DNA from: Gammaproteobacteria bacterium
GTDB lineage: Bacteria; Pseudomonadota; Gammaproteobacteria; JAJPIJ01
Direction of reading: 5' to 3'
Assembly: GCA_022072255.1 (NCBI GenBank)
Contig: JAJVHZ010000026.1
Location: forward strand, 69,300 to 133,299
Length of the DNA stretch: 64,000 nt
Made by a program: the position numbers and the translations under genes. This document shows, one piece after another, positions 40,434-53,106 of this stretch. Numbering within the stretch: position 1 is the first letter of the stretch; every line of letters begins with the position of its first letter. The notes below the pieces were generated by a model, which saw nothing but the letters and a program-made list of their open reading frames with translations, had not been told where the DNA came from and ran no database searches.

Positions 40434-41366
40434 TCAGACCTCGAGATGACTGTACAGCACGGTCGAGAGGTAGCGTTCGCCGAACGAGGGGATGACCACC
40501 ACCACCAGCTTGCCCTTGTTCTGCGGCCGGGAGGCGACCTGCAAGGCGGCCCAGGTGGCCGCGCCCGAGGAGATGCCGACCAGCAGCCCCTCCTCGGTCG
40601 CCATGCGCCGCGCGACGTCGAGCGCATCGTCGTTCTTCACGCGCACGACCTCATCGTAGATCGATGTGTTGAGGATCTTCGGGACGAAGCCGGCGCCGAT
40701 CCCCTGGATCGGGTGCGGTCCGCGCTGTCCGCCGGAGAGCACGGCGCTCGCGTCCGGTTCCACCGCGATGACCTGTACGTCCGGTTTGCGCGCCTTTATC
40801 ACCTCGCCCACGCCGGTGATCGTCCCGCCGGTGCCGATGCCGGAGACAAAGATGTCGACCTTGCCGTCGGTGTCGCGCCAGACCTCCTCCGCCGTCGTTT
40901 CGCGGTGAATCTGCACGTTGGCGGGATTCTCGAACTGTTGCGCGATGACGTAGCGCGGATCGGCCGCCGCCATCTCCTCGCAGCGCTTGATCGCCCCGGG
41001 CATGCCTTCCGGGCCGGGAGTGAGGATCAGCTCGGCGCCGTACGCCTTCAGGATGAGCTTGCGCTCGCGGCTCATGGTCTCGGGCATGACGAACGCACAC
41101 TTGATGCCCCGCGCCGCGCACACCATCGCCAGGCCGATGCCCGTGTTGCCGCTGGTCGGCTCGAGGATGATCGTGTCCGGCTTGATGCGGCCGGCCGCCT
41201 GGAGGGCATCTATCATGGACACGGCGATGCGGTCCTTCACGCTGTGGGCCGGATTGAAATACTCGAGCTTGCAGACGATCACCGCGTCGATGCCGGCGGA
41301 GACCCTGTTGAGTCGCACGAGTGGCGTGTTGCCGATGAGTTCGGCGGTATTGTTTGCTATTCGCAT
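40434..41366 (-). CDS. cysK: Cysteine synthase
   Basis: [71 protein letters not shown]. The ORF track fuses this with upstream readthrough. Confidence 0.94.
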   Translation of the reverse strand: MRIANNTAELIGNTPLVRLNRVSAGIDAVIVCKLEYFNPAHSVKDRIAVSMIDALQAAGRIKPDTIILEPTSGNTGIGLAMVCAARGIKCAFVMPETMSRERKLILKAYGAELILTPGPEGMPGAIKRCEEMAAADPRYVIAQQFENPANVQIHRETTAEEVWRDTDGKVDIFVSGIGTGGTITGVGEVIKARKPDVQVIAVEPDASAVLSGGQRGPHPIQGIGAGFVPKILNTSIYDEVVRVKNDDALDVARRMATEEGLLVGISSGAATWAALQVASRPQNKGKLVVVVIPSFGERYLSTVLYSHLEV

Positions 41367-41431
41367 GGGATCCTCTCGTATGGGTGCTGGGGTCGGCTCA
41401 TCCTGACACAACCTGCATCGGCACGCGAACG

Positions 41432-42184
41432 TCACTTGCCGCGCTGCAGCCTCTGCCGCCGCGTCTCGAACAGGCAGATGCCGGTGGATACCGAGACGTT
41501 GAGGCTTGCCACCGTCCCGGCCATCGGAATGCGGGCGAGCACATCGCAATGTTCGCGCGTGAGCCGCCGCAGGCCCTCGCCCTCCCCGCCCATCACCCAC
41601 GCGACGGGACCGGTGAGATCGATCTCGTAAAGCGTCTTCTCCGCCTCCGCCACGGCGCCGATGAGCCAGACGCCGGCCTCCTTCATCTCCGCGAGCGCCC
41701 GGGCAAGATTGTTGACGGCGATGAGCGGCACGGTCTCGGCCGCGCCGCTCGCCACCTTCGCGGCCGCGGCCGTGAGCCCGGTGCCCCGGTGCTGCGGCCG
41801 GATGACGGCCCGGACGCCGGCGGCGTCCGCCACCCGCAGGCAGGCCCCGAGGTTGTGAGGGTCCTCCACGCCGTCGAGCACGAGGAACAGGGCATCGTGC
41901 AGGGCGCCCTCCAGCAGTGTCGGCAGATCCACCGCTTGCTGGTCTTCGCGCGGGCGGCAGCGCGCCACGATGCCTTGGTGCCGCCCTCCGCCGGAGAGCT
42001 TGTCCAGCGTGGCCCGCGGCGCCGGCTGCGGATGGATGCCGTTGCGGGAGGCGGCGCCGAGGATGGGAGCGTGCGCCGGATTGTGCGCACCGGCCAGGAC
42101 CCAGAGCTCCAGAACCGCGTCGGGCGCACGCTCGATTAGGGCGCGCACGGCGTGTACGCCGTAGATGAGTTCGCTGCGTGCCAT
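41432..42184 (-). CDS. rlmB: 23S rRNA (guanosine-2'-O-)-methyltransferase RlmB
   Basis: [70 protein letters not shown]. Confidence 0.95.
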   Translation of the reverse strand: MARSELIYGVHAVRALIERAPDAVLELWVLAGAHNPAHAPILGAASRNGIHPQPAPRATLDKLSGGGRHQGIVARCRPREDQQAVDLPTLLEGALHDALFLVLDGVEDPHNLGACLRVADAAGVRAVIRPQHRGTGLTAAAAKVASGAAETVPLIAVNNLARALAEMKEAGVWLIGAVAEAEKTLYEIDLTGPVAWVMGGEGEGLRRLTREHCDVLARIPMAGTVASLNVSVSTGICLFETRRQRLQRGK

Positions 42185-42232
42185 GAGGATATCTTCGTCC
42201 GCCCCGACGACGCGTCCCGGCTGGAAACGCGA

Positions 42233-44479
42233 TCAGTGGCGTTTCTTCCTCTTCGCGGCGCCAGGTTCCCCGAGCGCAGGCAGGGCGCGCGGCTGCGCCT
42301 CCGCGACCAGGTCGAAATCGATCTTGCGCTCGTCGAGATCCACCCGCATGACCTTGATGCGCACGGGATTGCCGAGCCGGTACACGCGCCCGCTGCGCTC
42401 TCCGCGCAGTCGATGGCCGACGGCATCGAAGTGGTAGTAGTCGTTCGGCAGCGAGGTGATGTGCACCAGGCCCTCGACGTATATGTCCTTCAGCTCGACG
42501 AACAGGCCGAAGCCGGTCACCGAGGAGATGATGCCGTCGTAGTCCTCGCCCACCTTGTCCATCATGAATTCGCACTTCAGCCACGCCACCGCGTCGCGCG
42601 TGGCCTCGTCGGCACGGCGCTCGGTCATCGAGCAGTGTTCGCCCAGGGCCTGCATCGCGGCCATGTCATACGGGTACTTGTGCGCCTTGGCCCTGCCGAT
42701 GTGCGCGCGGATCGCCCGGTGCACGAGCAGGTCGGGGTAACGCCGTATCGGCGAGGTGAAATGCGTGTAGGATTCCAGCGCCAGGCCGAAATGGCCGATG
42801 TTCTCCGGCCCGTACACGGCCAGCCGCAGGCTGCGCAGCAGCACGGTCTGAATGAGGTGCGCGTCCTCGCGCCCGCCGATCTTCCCGAGCAGCCGCGCGA
42901 AGTCCTTCGCCCGGGGCACCTCGCCGCCCGGCAACTGCAGTCCGAGCTCGGCGAGAAAGGTGCGCAGATCCTCCATCTTCTCGGCAGAGGGCTTCTCGTG
43001 CACGCGGAACAGGGTGGGCACCGCGTGCTCCTGCAGGAATTCGGCGGCCGAGATGTTGGCGGCGATCATGCACTCCTCGATGAGCTTGTGGGCCTCGTTG
43101 CGCACCAGCGGCACGACCCGCTCGATCTTCTTGTCGGGTCCGTACAGGATGCGCGTCTCGCTGGTGTCGAAATCGATCGCCCCGCGCTGCTCGCGTTGCC
43201 TGCGGAGCAGTTGATAAAGCGCGTAGAGATTCTCCAGGTGCGGCAGCAGCGCCTTGTGCTTCGCGCGCACCGCCTCGTCACGATCGATGAGCGCGGCGGC
43301 CACCTCGGTGTAGGTGAGCCGCGCGTGGGAGTTCATCACGGCGTTGTGGAAGACGTGTTTCTTCTTCACGCCCCTGGCGTCGAAGTGCATCTCGCACACC
43401 ATGCACAGGCGATCCACCCTCGGGTTCAGCGAGCACAGTCCGTTCGACAACAGCTCCGGCAGCATCGGGATGACGCGATCCGGGAAGTACACGGAGGTAC
43501 CGCGATTGTGCGCCTCCCTGTCGAGCGGCGCGTCCGGGCGGACGTAGTGGGAGACATCGGCGATGGCTACCAGCAATCGCCAGCCCTGGCCGTGCCGCTC
43601 GCAGTAAACGGCGTCGTCGAAGTCGCGCGCGTCCTCCCCGTCGATGGTCACCAGCGGCGCGTCGCGCAGATCGAGCCGCCCGCGCCGATCGGCAGCGGTC
43701 ACCTCCGGCACGATGGTGTCGATCTCCTCGGTCACCGCCTCCGGCCACACGCACGGCAGCTCATAGGCGCGGATGGCGATGTCCACCTCCATCCCCGGGG
43801 CCATGTGCTCGCCGAGCACCTCGGTGATGTGGCCGAGCGGCTGCCGGCGCCGATCCGGCTGGGCGATGATCCTGGCGACGACGATCTGGCCATGGGTGGC
43901 GCTGCCCGCCTCGCCGGCGGGGATGAGGATGTCCTGCGCGATGCGCTTGTTGTCGGGTACGACGATACCGACGCCGGCCTCGTCGAAGTACCGGCCGACC
44001 ACGCGGTGATTGGCGCGCTCGAAGACTTCCACGATCGCGCCCTCGGGCCGGCCGCGCCGATCGTGTCCGCGCAGCCGCACCAGAGCGCGGTCGCCATGCA
44101 GCGCGCAGCGCATCTCGCGCGCCGAGAGAAACACGTCGTCGCCGCCGTCGTCGCGGATGAGGAATCCGAACCCTTCGGGATGTCCGACGATGCGGCCGCG
44201 GATGAGGTCCATCTTGTCGATGAGGCCGTAACCGCCGCGGCGGTTGCGCACCAACTGCCCGTCGCGTTCCATGGCATCGAGCCGGCGCGACAGGGCGAGC
44301 TTGTCGTCTTCCTCGGTCACGCCCAGGCCGCGCGCGATCTGCTCGGCATCGCGCGGCACGCCTGCGTCCTCGAGAAACTTGTGGATGAACTCCCGGCTGG
44401 GTATGGGACGCTCGTAGCGGGCGGCTTCGCGCTCGGCGTGGGGATCGTCGGACCAGCGATGGCTTCGTTTTCGGCTCAT
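42233..44479 (-). CDS. rnr: Ribonuclease R
   Basis: [42 protein letters not shown]1 domain and basic C-terminus. Start 44479 (MSRKRSHRW). Confidence 0.95.
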   Translation of the reverse strand: MSRKRSHRWSDDPHAEREAARYERPIPSREFIHKFLEDAGVPRDAEQIARGLGVTEEDDKLALSRRLDAMERDGQLVRNRRGGYGLIDKMDLIRGRIVGHPEGFGFLIRDDGGDDVFLSAREMRCALHGDRALVRLRGHDRRGRPEGAIVEVFERANHRVVGRYFDEAGVGIVVPDNKRIAQDILIPAGEAGSATHGQIVVARIIAQPDRRRQPLGHITEVLGEHMAPGMEVDIAIRAYELPCVWPEAVTEEIDTIVPEVTAADRRGRLDLRDAPLVTIDGEDARDFDDAVYCERHGQGWRLLVAIADVSHYVRPDAPLDREAHNRGTSVYFPDRVIPMLPELLSNGLCSLNPRVDRLCMVCEMHFDARGVKKKHVFHNAVMNSHARLTYTEVAAALIDRDEAVRAKHKALLPHLENLYALYQLLRRQREQRGAIDFDTSETRILYGPDKKIERVVPLVRNEAHKLIEECMIAANISAAEFLQEHAVPTLFRVHEKPSAEKMEDLRTFLAELGLQLPGGEVPRAKDFARLLGKIGGREDAHLIQTVLLRSLRLAVYGPENIGHFGLALESYTHFTSPIRRYPDLLVHRAIRAHIGRAKAHKYPYDMAAMQALGEHCSMTERRADEATRDAVAWLKCEFMMDKVGEDYDGIISSVTGFGLFVELKDIYVEGLVHITSLPNDYYHFDAVGHRLRGERSGRVYRLGNPVRIKVMRVDLDERKIDFDLVAEAQPRALPALGEPGAAKRKKRH

Positions 44480-44519
44480 TGACAAGGGGTGGCGGGGTGG
44501 ATAAATTGCCCCACTCCGC

Positions 44520-44604
<85 letters not shown>

Positions 44605-45287
44605 TCCTCCCCACTTTCGTAACGCATTGATCAGTAAGTCAGCCTACCACATTCGGCGGCTGGCGTGGAGAGCAGATCAGCGGGTGATACAGGCCGGTGC
44701 TACGAAGCGCCCGCCGCGTAGAGGCCCGCGACGTGAAACTGCCCTCCCATCTGCAGCGCAATCGCCCTGTTTTTTTCCGCTTCCGCCTCACGGCGACACT
44801 GCGATCCAACATCGGCAGGATTGAATCCACCCGGTCGCTGAGTACCGACGCTCATTCCGGCAGGCCGGCTTTGCGCATTAGAGCAACATCGGACTCGCGG
44901 TAGACGCGCGCGGCCCAGCCCTGGCGTTGACGAACCTCGCGCGGCTCCCGTTCTCGCACGCCCGGCGCAGGAGCATCCGCAGCCAGGCAGGCCGGTTGTC
45001 ATATCTACTACAGGAGCCGTGTGCGCGTGAGCGAATCGTCGCAAGCCGCGATGGCGATCAGTGGCACCCGAATGCGCCGATCGGACAACATCCGGACCAG
45101 CGCGCCGAACTCGTTGTCCGGAAGTTCGGCAACGACGGGCAGCACCGCGCCGGCCTGCGTCCCCGCGCCCGATTTCGACCGCCCCTGCGGCATGACGTGT
45201 CCAGCCATGCCGACCATGCAAACGGGCGGGCGGATATACGGAATAAGTGGAACTGCGTATCCCCGCCGGAGCCGGGCAGGCTGGCGC

Positions 45288-45899
45288 TCAGTTGGCGATG
45301 CCGGCGGTGAGTGCCATGCGGACAAGCTGGGAGAGGTTGCTGGCCTGCATCTTTCTCATCAGCCGGGCGCGATCGATCTCCACCGTCCGCAGGCTGATGC
45401 CGAGCGTCGAGGCGATGTCCTTGTTGGCGTCGCCCATGATCAATCGCTCCAGCACGTCACGCTCGCGCGCCGTCAGGCTTGCAACACGCACCGTCGCCTC
45501 CGAGGCATTGCGCTGAACTTCACGCCGGCGCAGAGCCTGGTCGAGCGCCATGCGCAGGGCTGCGAGCAGGACATCGTGGGCGATCGGCTTCTCCAGGAAT
45601 TCCAGGGCGCCGGCCTTCATGGCGCGGACCGCCAGCGGCACGTCGCCGTGACCGGTCATGACGATCACCGGCAGATCCGAGCCGCGGCGCGCCATCACCT
45701 CCAGCAGCTTGACGCCGTCCATTCCCGGCATGCGGATATCCAGCAACAGACAACCCCGCCAGTCCGGCCGGTACGCCTCCATGAAGCTCTCCGCAGACGC
45801 GAAGGTCCGGGTGGCAAATCCTTCGACCTCCAGGAGCATCTGCAGCGAGTCGCGCACGGCCTCGTCGTCGTCCACGATGAACACGCGCAGCCCGCTCAT
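45288..45899 (-). CDS. fixJ: FixJ-family response regulator (receiver + LuxR HTH)
   Basis: MSGLRVFIVDDDEAVRDSLQMLLEVEGFATRTF; LLLDIRMPGMDG; IVMTGHGDVPLAVRAMKAGALEFLEKP; LTARERDVLERLIMGDANKDIASTLGISLRTVEIDRARLMRKM. Confidence 0.92.
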   Translation of the reverse strand: MSGLRVFIVDDDEAVRDSLQMLLEVEGFATRTFASAESFMEAYRPDWRGCLLLDIRMPGMDGVKLLEVMARRGSDLPVIVMTGHGDVPLAVRAMKAGALEFLEKPIAHDVLLAALRMALDQALRRREVQRNASEATVRVASLTARERDVLERLIMGDANKDIASTLGISLRTVEIDRARLMRKMQASNLSQLVRMALTAGIAN

Positions 45900-47467
45900 T
45901 GCTCCATCTCCGCGCCCTCGTGCGCCGGCAGTTGAAACGCGAAGATCGCGCCGCCCTCCGGCCTTGATCGGCCCCAGATCCTGCCGTCGTGAGCGTCGAT
46001 GATGGAGCGGCAGATCGACAGGCCGATGCCCATGCCGTTCGGCTTGGTGGTCACGAACGGCATGAACAGGCGCTCCTCGACCTCCGGCGGCAGTCCCGGA
46101 CCGGTATCGGAGACCGACACCTCGATGTCGCCGTTCGCGCCGGCCGCCGTGCGCACCACTATCTCGCGCCGTTCGCTGGTGTGCAGCGCATCGACACTGT
46201 TGCGCACGAGGTTGAAGATCACCTGCTGGATCTGCGTGGCATCGGCGAGCACGTCGGGCAGCGCGTCGGTCAGATCGAAACTCACGTTGATGCCCTTCTG
46301 GCGGGTGTCGATCAGCGCCAGCGCGCACGCATCGCCGATGACATCATTGATGCTGACGGGCAGCAACTCGGCCTGCCCGCGGCCGATGAGCTGGCGCAGG
46401 CGGCGGATGATCTGGCCGGCGCGATCGGTCTGCTGCACCGCCTTGTCCATGAGCAGGATCACCTTCGCCGCGGCGTCGCCCTCCAGGGTCCTGGCCATGT
46501 TGGCGCCGGCGCGCACGTAGTTGGAAATCGCGGTCAGCGGCTGATTGAGCTCGTGGGCGATGGCCGAGGCGATCTCGCCCAGCTCGCTCAGGCGTCCGAT
46601 GCGATAGAGCTCGATCTGCAGGTCATGGATCTTGCTCCGGGCGCGCTCGCGCTCGGTCATGTCCTGTACGAATCCCGTGAACAGGCGCCGCCCCCCGGCG
46701 TTCACCTCCCCCACCATCAGGTTCACCGGGAAGACGCTGCCGTCCCTGCGCTGCGCCTCAACCATGCGCCCGGCACCCATGATGCGGCTCTCGCCGGTTC
46801 TCAGGTACCGATCCAGGTACTGATCGTGCCGGCTGCGATGCGGCTCCGGCATCAGCATGCTGACGTTGCGCCCGAGCACCTCCCGTTCGGTGTAGCCGAA
46901 CAGCCGCTCGCCGCCCCGGCTGAAGGACTGGATCAGACCCCGCTCGTCGATGGCGACGATGGCGTCGAGGGAGATGTCGATGACGGAGCGCAGCCGGGCG
47001 CGCTCCTGATCGAGTTGGTCAGCGTACCGCTGCCGCCACCAGCACAGCACCGCCACGGTCCCGAACATGAACACCGAAAGCAGCCGGTTGCCCACCACGA
47101 CCCAGAGTGGGGTTCCCTGCAATGCCGGCGGTGACAGGAAGTAACCCAGTGCCGTGAGGACGGTCGCGGCGGCGGCAAAGGCGAGGGGCGCCGTTCGCCA
47201 CGGCAGCCACATGCTGATCAGGATCGGCACCACGTAGGGCACGGCCGCCGCCACGCCGAGCGGCAGGATCAGGTCCAACGCGAAGATGACCAGAGTTGTC
47301 GCCACGCCGGCGGTGAGCAACAGCGCCGTTTTGAGGTCGATCGGCCACGCCGGGGCGGCCGGTTGGGTCGGCACGCTCACACTGGGCTCCTTCGTTCGAG
47401 GCACGGGAAATCCCGGAAGGGGATCCTCTGCCGTCCCTGGCCGCAGCGATGGCCGCGCGTCGCCCAT
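45896..47467 (-). CDS. fixL: FixL-like oxygen-sensing PAS histidine kinase
   Basis: N-terminal TM segments; PAS with MPEPHRSRHDQYLDRYLRTGESRIMGAGRMVEAQRRDGSVFPVNLMVGE (FixL haem-PAS pattern); HELNQPLTAISNYVRAG H-box; ATPase motifs. Confidence 0.88.
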   Translation of the reverse strand: MGDARPSLRPGTAEDPLPGFPVPRTKEPSVSVPTQPAAPAWPIDLKTALLLTAGVATTLVIFALDLILPLGVAAAVPYVVPILISMWLPWRTAPLAFAAAATVLTALGYFLSPPALQGTPLWVVVGNRLLSVFMFGTVAVLCWWRQRYADQLDQERARLRSVIDISLDAIVAIDERGLIQSFSRGGERLFGYTEREVLGRNVSMLMPEPHRSRHDQYLDRYLRTGESRIMGAGRMVEAQRRDGSVFPVNLMVGEVNAGGRRLFTGFVQDMTERERARSKIHDLQIELYRIGRLSELGEIASAIAHELNQPLTAISNYVRAGANMARTLEGDAAAKVILLMDKAVQQTDRAGQIIRRLRQLIGRGQAELLPVSINDVIGDACALALIDTRQKGINVSFDLTDALPDVLADATQIQQVIFNLVRNSVDALHTSERREIVVRTAAGANGDIEVSVSDTGPGLPPEVEERLFMPFVTTKPNGMGIGLSICRSIIDAHDGRIWGRSRPEGGAIFAFQLPAHEGAEMEQ

Positions 47468-47839
47468 CCCTGCCTGGCACACTCTAGCAGATTGCGACAC
47501 GAGGCAGTATGCGTTGAACGACCCGCCGCAACGCACTCGCCGCGGAACGACGCTGGGAACGAAACGGTTTGCGATAGCGATTCGATCCTCCAGTGACGCG
47601 GCGAGCGTTCATGCGCTAAATTACTCACGACATACCCAAGGGGGTGCGGCTTGATCGACTTCGGTTCGCTTCCGCCTGTCCCGCGCGCCGATGCGCTGCC
47701 CGCCGCCACGACGTCACCACTCCGCGGCCGGGCCGCTCGCGTCCCCGGCGCGTCATGCGTCCCCCGCGTAACCCCTCGATCGTTGGGCTCGGCCACGCAC
47801 GTATCCAGATCGTTCGCCTCGACGAGGAGGTGAGTACCC

Positions 47840-49270
47840 ATGCCTCGCATCAGTGAAGACTGGCTGGCGGTGTGGATCGGGCTGCTGGTGTTCGCCCTCG
47901 CCGCCGCGACCATGTTCGGTGTCGATCTGCTGGGCTGGTCGATCACCAGCAAGGTGTGGGTCGAACCCGCCAAGGCGCTTGCGCCTGTTGCCAGGGGCTC
48001 TACCGTCCCGGCGCTGCTGTCGCTGGCCGGAACCTACCTCCTCATGCTGGCGCTCACCTGCGCGGGCGCGAAATGTCTCGGCGCTCACCTGCCACGGTTC
48101 GCCGCCGCGTTCACGGCGCTGTTCGCGCTGAGCGTGCTCTGCTCGGCGATCGGCCATTACGCCTACATCGCCGCCACCCCGGACAAGTTCGACAGGCTCG
48201 GGATCACCTGGTCGCTCAACCTCACCGGCGAATCCGGCTACATCATCGCCCTGCTCCTCGGCCTGGCCATCGCCAATCTCCTGCCCCGCCTTGCCGAGGC
48301 CCTCAGGGAGGCGGTGCGGCCGGAGCTGTACGTGAAGATCGCGATCGTCATCATGGGCGCCGCGCTGGGCGTGAAATCCGCGGAGACCTTCGGCCTCGCG
48401 CAGTCGGTGATCTGGCGGGGCCTGTGCGCCGTGGTCGAGGCCTATCTCATCTACTGGGCGGTGATCTACTACGTGGCGCGGCGCTACTTCCGCTTCAGCC
48501 GCGAGTGGGCGGCGCCGCTCGCCTCCGGGATCTCCATCTGCGGGGTCTCCGCCGCGATCGCCACCGGCGCGGCCATACGCGCGCGGCCGATCGTGGCGGT
48601 GATGGTCTCCTCGCTGGTGGTGATCTTCGCGGTGATAGAGCTGCTGCTGCTGCCGTTCCTGGCGCAGCACTTCCTCTACGAGGAGCCGATGGTGGCGGGC
48701 GCCTGGATGGGTCTGGCGGTGAAGACCGACGGCGCGGCCATCCCCGCGGGCGCAATCACGGATGCACTCATACGCGCCAGGGCGTTCGCGGTCAGCGGTG
48801 TCCAGTACCAGGAGGGCTGGATCTCGATGACCACGACAACCACCAAGATCTTCATAGACGTGTTCATCGGAGTCTGGGCGTTCGTGCTCGCGATAATCTG
48901 GACAAGCTTCATCGAGCCCAAGCCGGGAGTGCGCGTCGGCGCCGCGGAGATCTGGGAGCGTTTCCCGAAGTTCGTCATCGGCTACGTGCTGACATTCGCG
49001 CTCATGCTGTGGTGGTGCCTGGGCGATGAGGCGCGCATCGGCGCGGCCAAGCCGGCCACCGAGGTCGCGAACGTCTACCGGCAGTTGTTCTTCCTGATGA
49101 CGTTCCTTTGCATCGGGCTGGTCAGCGACTTCCGCAAGCTGCGGGAGGAAGGTATCGGCAGGCTGGCGGCCGTGTACGCCGTGAGCCTGTTCGGCTTCAT
49201 CATCTGGTTCGGCCTGCTGATCTCCTGGCTGTTCTTCGCGGGCGTGAAGCCGCCGCTGGCGTCAGGCTGA
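47840..49270 (+). CDS. YeiH/UPF0324-type putative sulfate exporter-family membrane protein
   Basis: ASGISICGVSAAIATGAAIRARPIVAVMVSSLVVIFAVIELLLLPF; multi-TM, 476 aa. Confidence 0.75.
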   Translation: MPRISEDWLAVWIGLLVFALAAATMFGVDLLGWSITSKVWVEPAKALAPVARGSTVPALLSLAGTYLLMLALTCAGAKCLGAHLPRFAAAFTALFALSVLCSAIGHYAYIAATPDKFDRLGITWSLNLTGESGYIIALLLGLAIANLLPRLAEALREAVRPELYVKIAIVIMGAALGVKSAETFGLAQSVIWRGLCAVVEAYLIYWAVIYYVARRYFRFSREWAAPLASGISICGVSAAIATGAAIRARPIVAVMVSSLVVIFAVIELLLLPFLAQHFLYEEPMVAGAWMGLAVKTDGAAIPAGAITDALIRARAFAVSGVQYQEGWISMTTTTTKIFIDVFIGVWAFVLAIIWTSFIEPKPGVRVGAAEIWERFPKFVIGYVLTFALMLWWCLGDEARIGAAKPATEVANVYRQLFFLMTFLCIGLVSDFRKLREEGIGRLAAVYAVSLFGFIIWFGLLISWLFFAGVKPPLASG

Positions 49271-49285
49271 GGGGGACTGGAACCT

Positions 49286-49435
49286 ATGCAGAAAGGTAGC
49301 GAACGACGCATCAAGGACGAACTGCAGCGCATGCCCTACGAGCCGCTGCTGCCGGTGGAGCGCAAGCTCATCCTCGGCAGTCTGCTCCTGGGCGCCGTGC
49401 TGCTGGTCCTGCTGCTGTGGACCACGAGAGGCTGA
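49286..49435 (+). CDS. Small single-TM protein (49 aa)
   Basis: MQKGSERRIKDELQRMPYEPLLPVERKLILGSLLLGAVLLVLLLWTTRG, 15 bp after the YeiH-like stop; below the ORF track length cutoff. Confidence 0.6.
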   Translation: MQKGSERRIKDELQRMPYEPLLPVERKLILGSLLLGAVLLVLLLWTTRG

Positions 49436-49482
49436 TCGATCCCTGGACCGCGAAGTCGCGCGCGCAATGAGCGCGCGGCGGC

Positions 49483-52001
<2,519 letters not shown>

Positions 52002-52011
52002 GGCCGGGCAC

Positions 52012-52197
52012 TCAGTGAAAGAGATACAGGAAGAGAAGCCCGACGAGCATGGAGCCGAGTCCGACGTAGCGCAGCGTGCGCTCGTCCAGCCGCGAGGCCT
52101 GCTCGAATACCCGCCGCATCGCTGCCGGGCTCAGGAACGGCCCGATGCCTTCAAGCACGAGCATCAGGCCGAACGCCGCCGCGAGGTCCTGCCACAC
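52012..52197 (-). CDS. DUF2065 family small membrane protein (GTG start)
   Basis: VWQDLAAAFGLMLVLEGIGPFLSPAAMRRVFEQASRLDERTLRYVGLGSMLVGLLFLYLFH. Confidence 0.85.
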   Translation of the reverse strand: MWQDLAAAFGLMLVLEGIGPFLSPAAMRRVFEQASRLDERTLRYVGLGSMLVGLLFLYLFH

Positions 52198-52222
52198 GTC
52201 ACCCTCCGCGGCGCTGCATACA

Positions 52223-53104
52223 TCACGGTGTCGGCGGCACCGACGGGGAGGAAGGACTGTTGAAGTACCGGAAGAACTCCGAATCCGGCTGCAGCACGAG
52301 GATGTCCTCCTTGCTCTTGAAGCCGGCACGGTAGGCGCTCAGGCTGCGGTAAAAACTGTAGAACTCCGGGTCGGCGCCGTAGGCGGAGGCGTAGATCTGG
52401 GCCGCGCTCGCATCGCCCTCGCCGCGCAGGGTCTCGGCGTCGCGATAGGCCTGCGCGAGGATCACCGTGCGCTCCTTGTCGGCCCCGGCCCGGATCTTCT
52501 CCGCGGCCTCGCCGCCGCGCGAGCGCAGGTCGCGCGCCACGCGCTCGCGCTCCGCGCGCATCCGGTTGTAGACCGACATGCTGACCTCCGGCGGCAGGTC
52601 GATACGCTTGATGCGCACGTCGACGACCTTCGCGCCGATGTCCTGCCCGCCCTTGCTCGCGGCCTCGGTCACCAGGCCCATGACCACGCCGCGCTCGCCG
52701 GAGATCACCTCGTCGACGGTGCGCTTCGCGAACTCCTCCTTGAGCTTGGAGTTGATCGTCTGCGACAGCAGCGCCGCCGCGTACTCCTCACGGCCCTGGG
52801 TGGCGCGGAAATAGTCCTCGACGTCGTCGATCCGCCAGCGCACATAGGAGTCGACGATCACGGCCTTCTTCTCCTTGGTGGTGAAGCGCTGGGCCTCGGC
52901 ATCGAGGCTCAGCAGCCGCTTGTCGAACTTCCTGACCTGCATGACCACCGGCAGTTTGAAGTGCAGCCCCGGCTGGTAGTCCGAGCGGTAGATCTTGCCG
53001 AAGTTGAGCACGATGGCCCGCTCGGTCTCCGAAACGACGAAGGTCGAAGACCAGATCGCGATGACGGCGACCACCAGCGCTATGAAAAGACGTGACATCA
53101 GCAT
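52223..53104 (-). CDS. hflC: FtsH protease modulator HflC
   Basis: SPFH protein: FVVSETERAIVLNFGKIYRSDYQPGLHFKLPVVMQVRKFDKRLLSLD. Confidence 0.96.
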   Translation of the reverse strand: MLMSRLFIALVVAVIAIWSSTFVVSETERAIVLNFGKIYRSDYQPGLHFKLPVVMQVRKFDKRLLSLDAEAQRFTTKEKKAVIVDSYVRWRIDDVEDYFRATQGREEYAAALLSQTINSKLKEEFAKRTVDEVISGERGVVMGLVTEAASKGGQDIGAKVVDVRIKRIDLPPEVSMSVYNRMRAERERVARDLRSRGGEAAEKIRAGADKERTVILAQAYRDAETLRGEGDASAAQIYASAYGADPEFYSFYRSLSAYRAGFKSKEDILVLQPDSEFFRYFNSPSSPSVPPTP

Positions 53105-53106
53105 GG

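Noticed and set aside
40434-42584. 716-aa minus-strand ORF as one protein
   Set aside because: Only 40434-41366 is CysK; the upstream part is an out-of-frame shadow over rlmB and the rnr end.
42152-44482. 776-aa plus-strand ORF
   Set aside because: Exact antisense shadow of rnr; no recognisable domains.
45288-46328. 346-aa ORF as the response regulator
   Set aside because: Native start is 45899; the upstream extension is an alternative frame of fixL.
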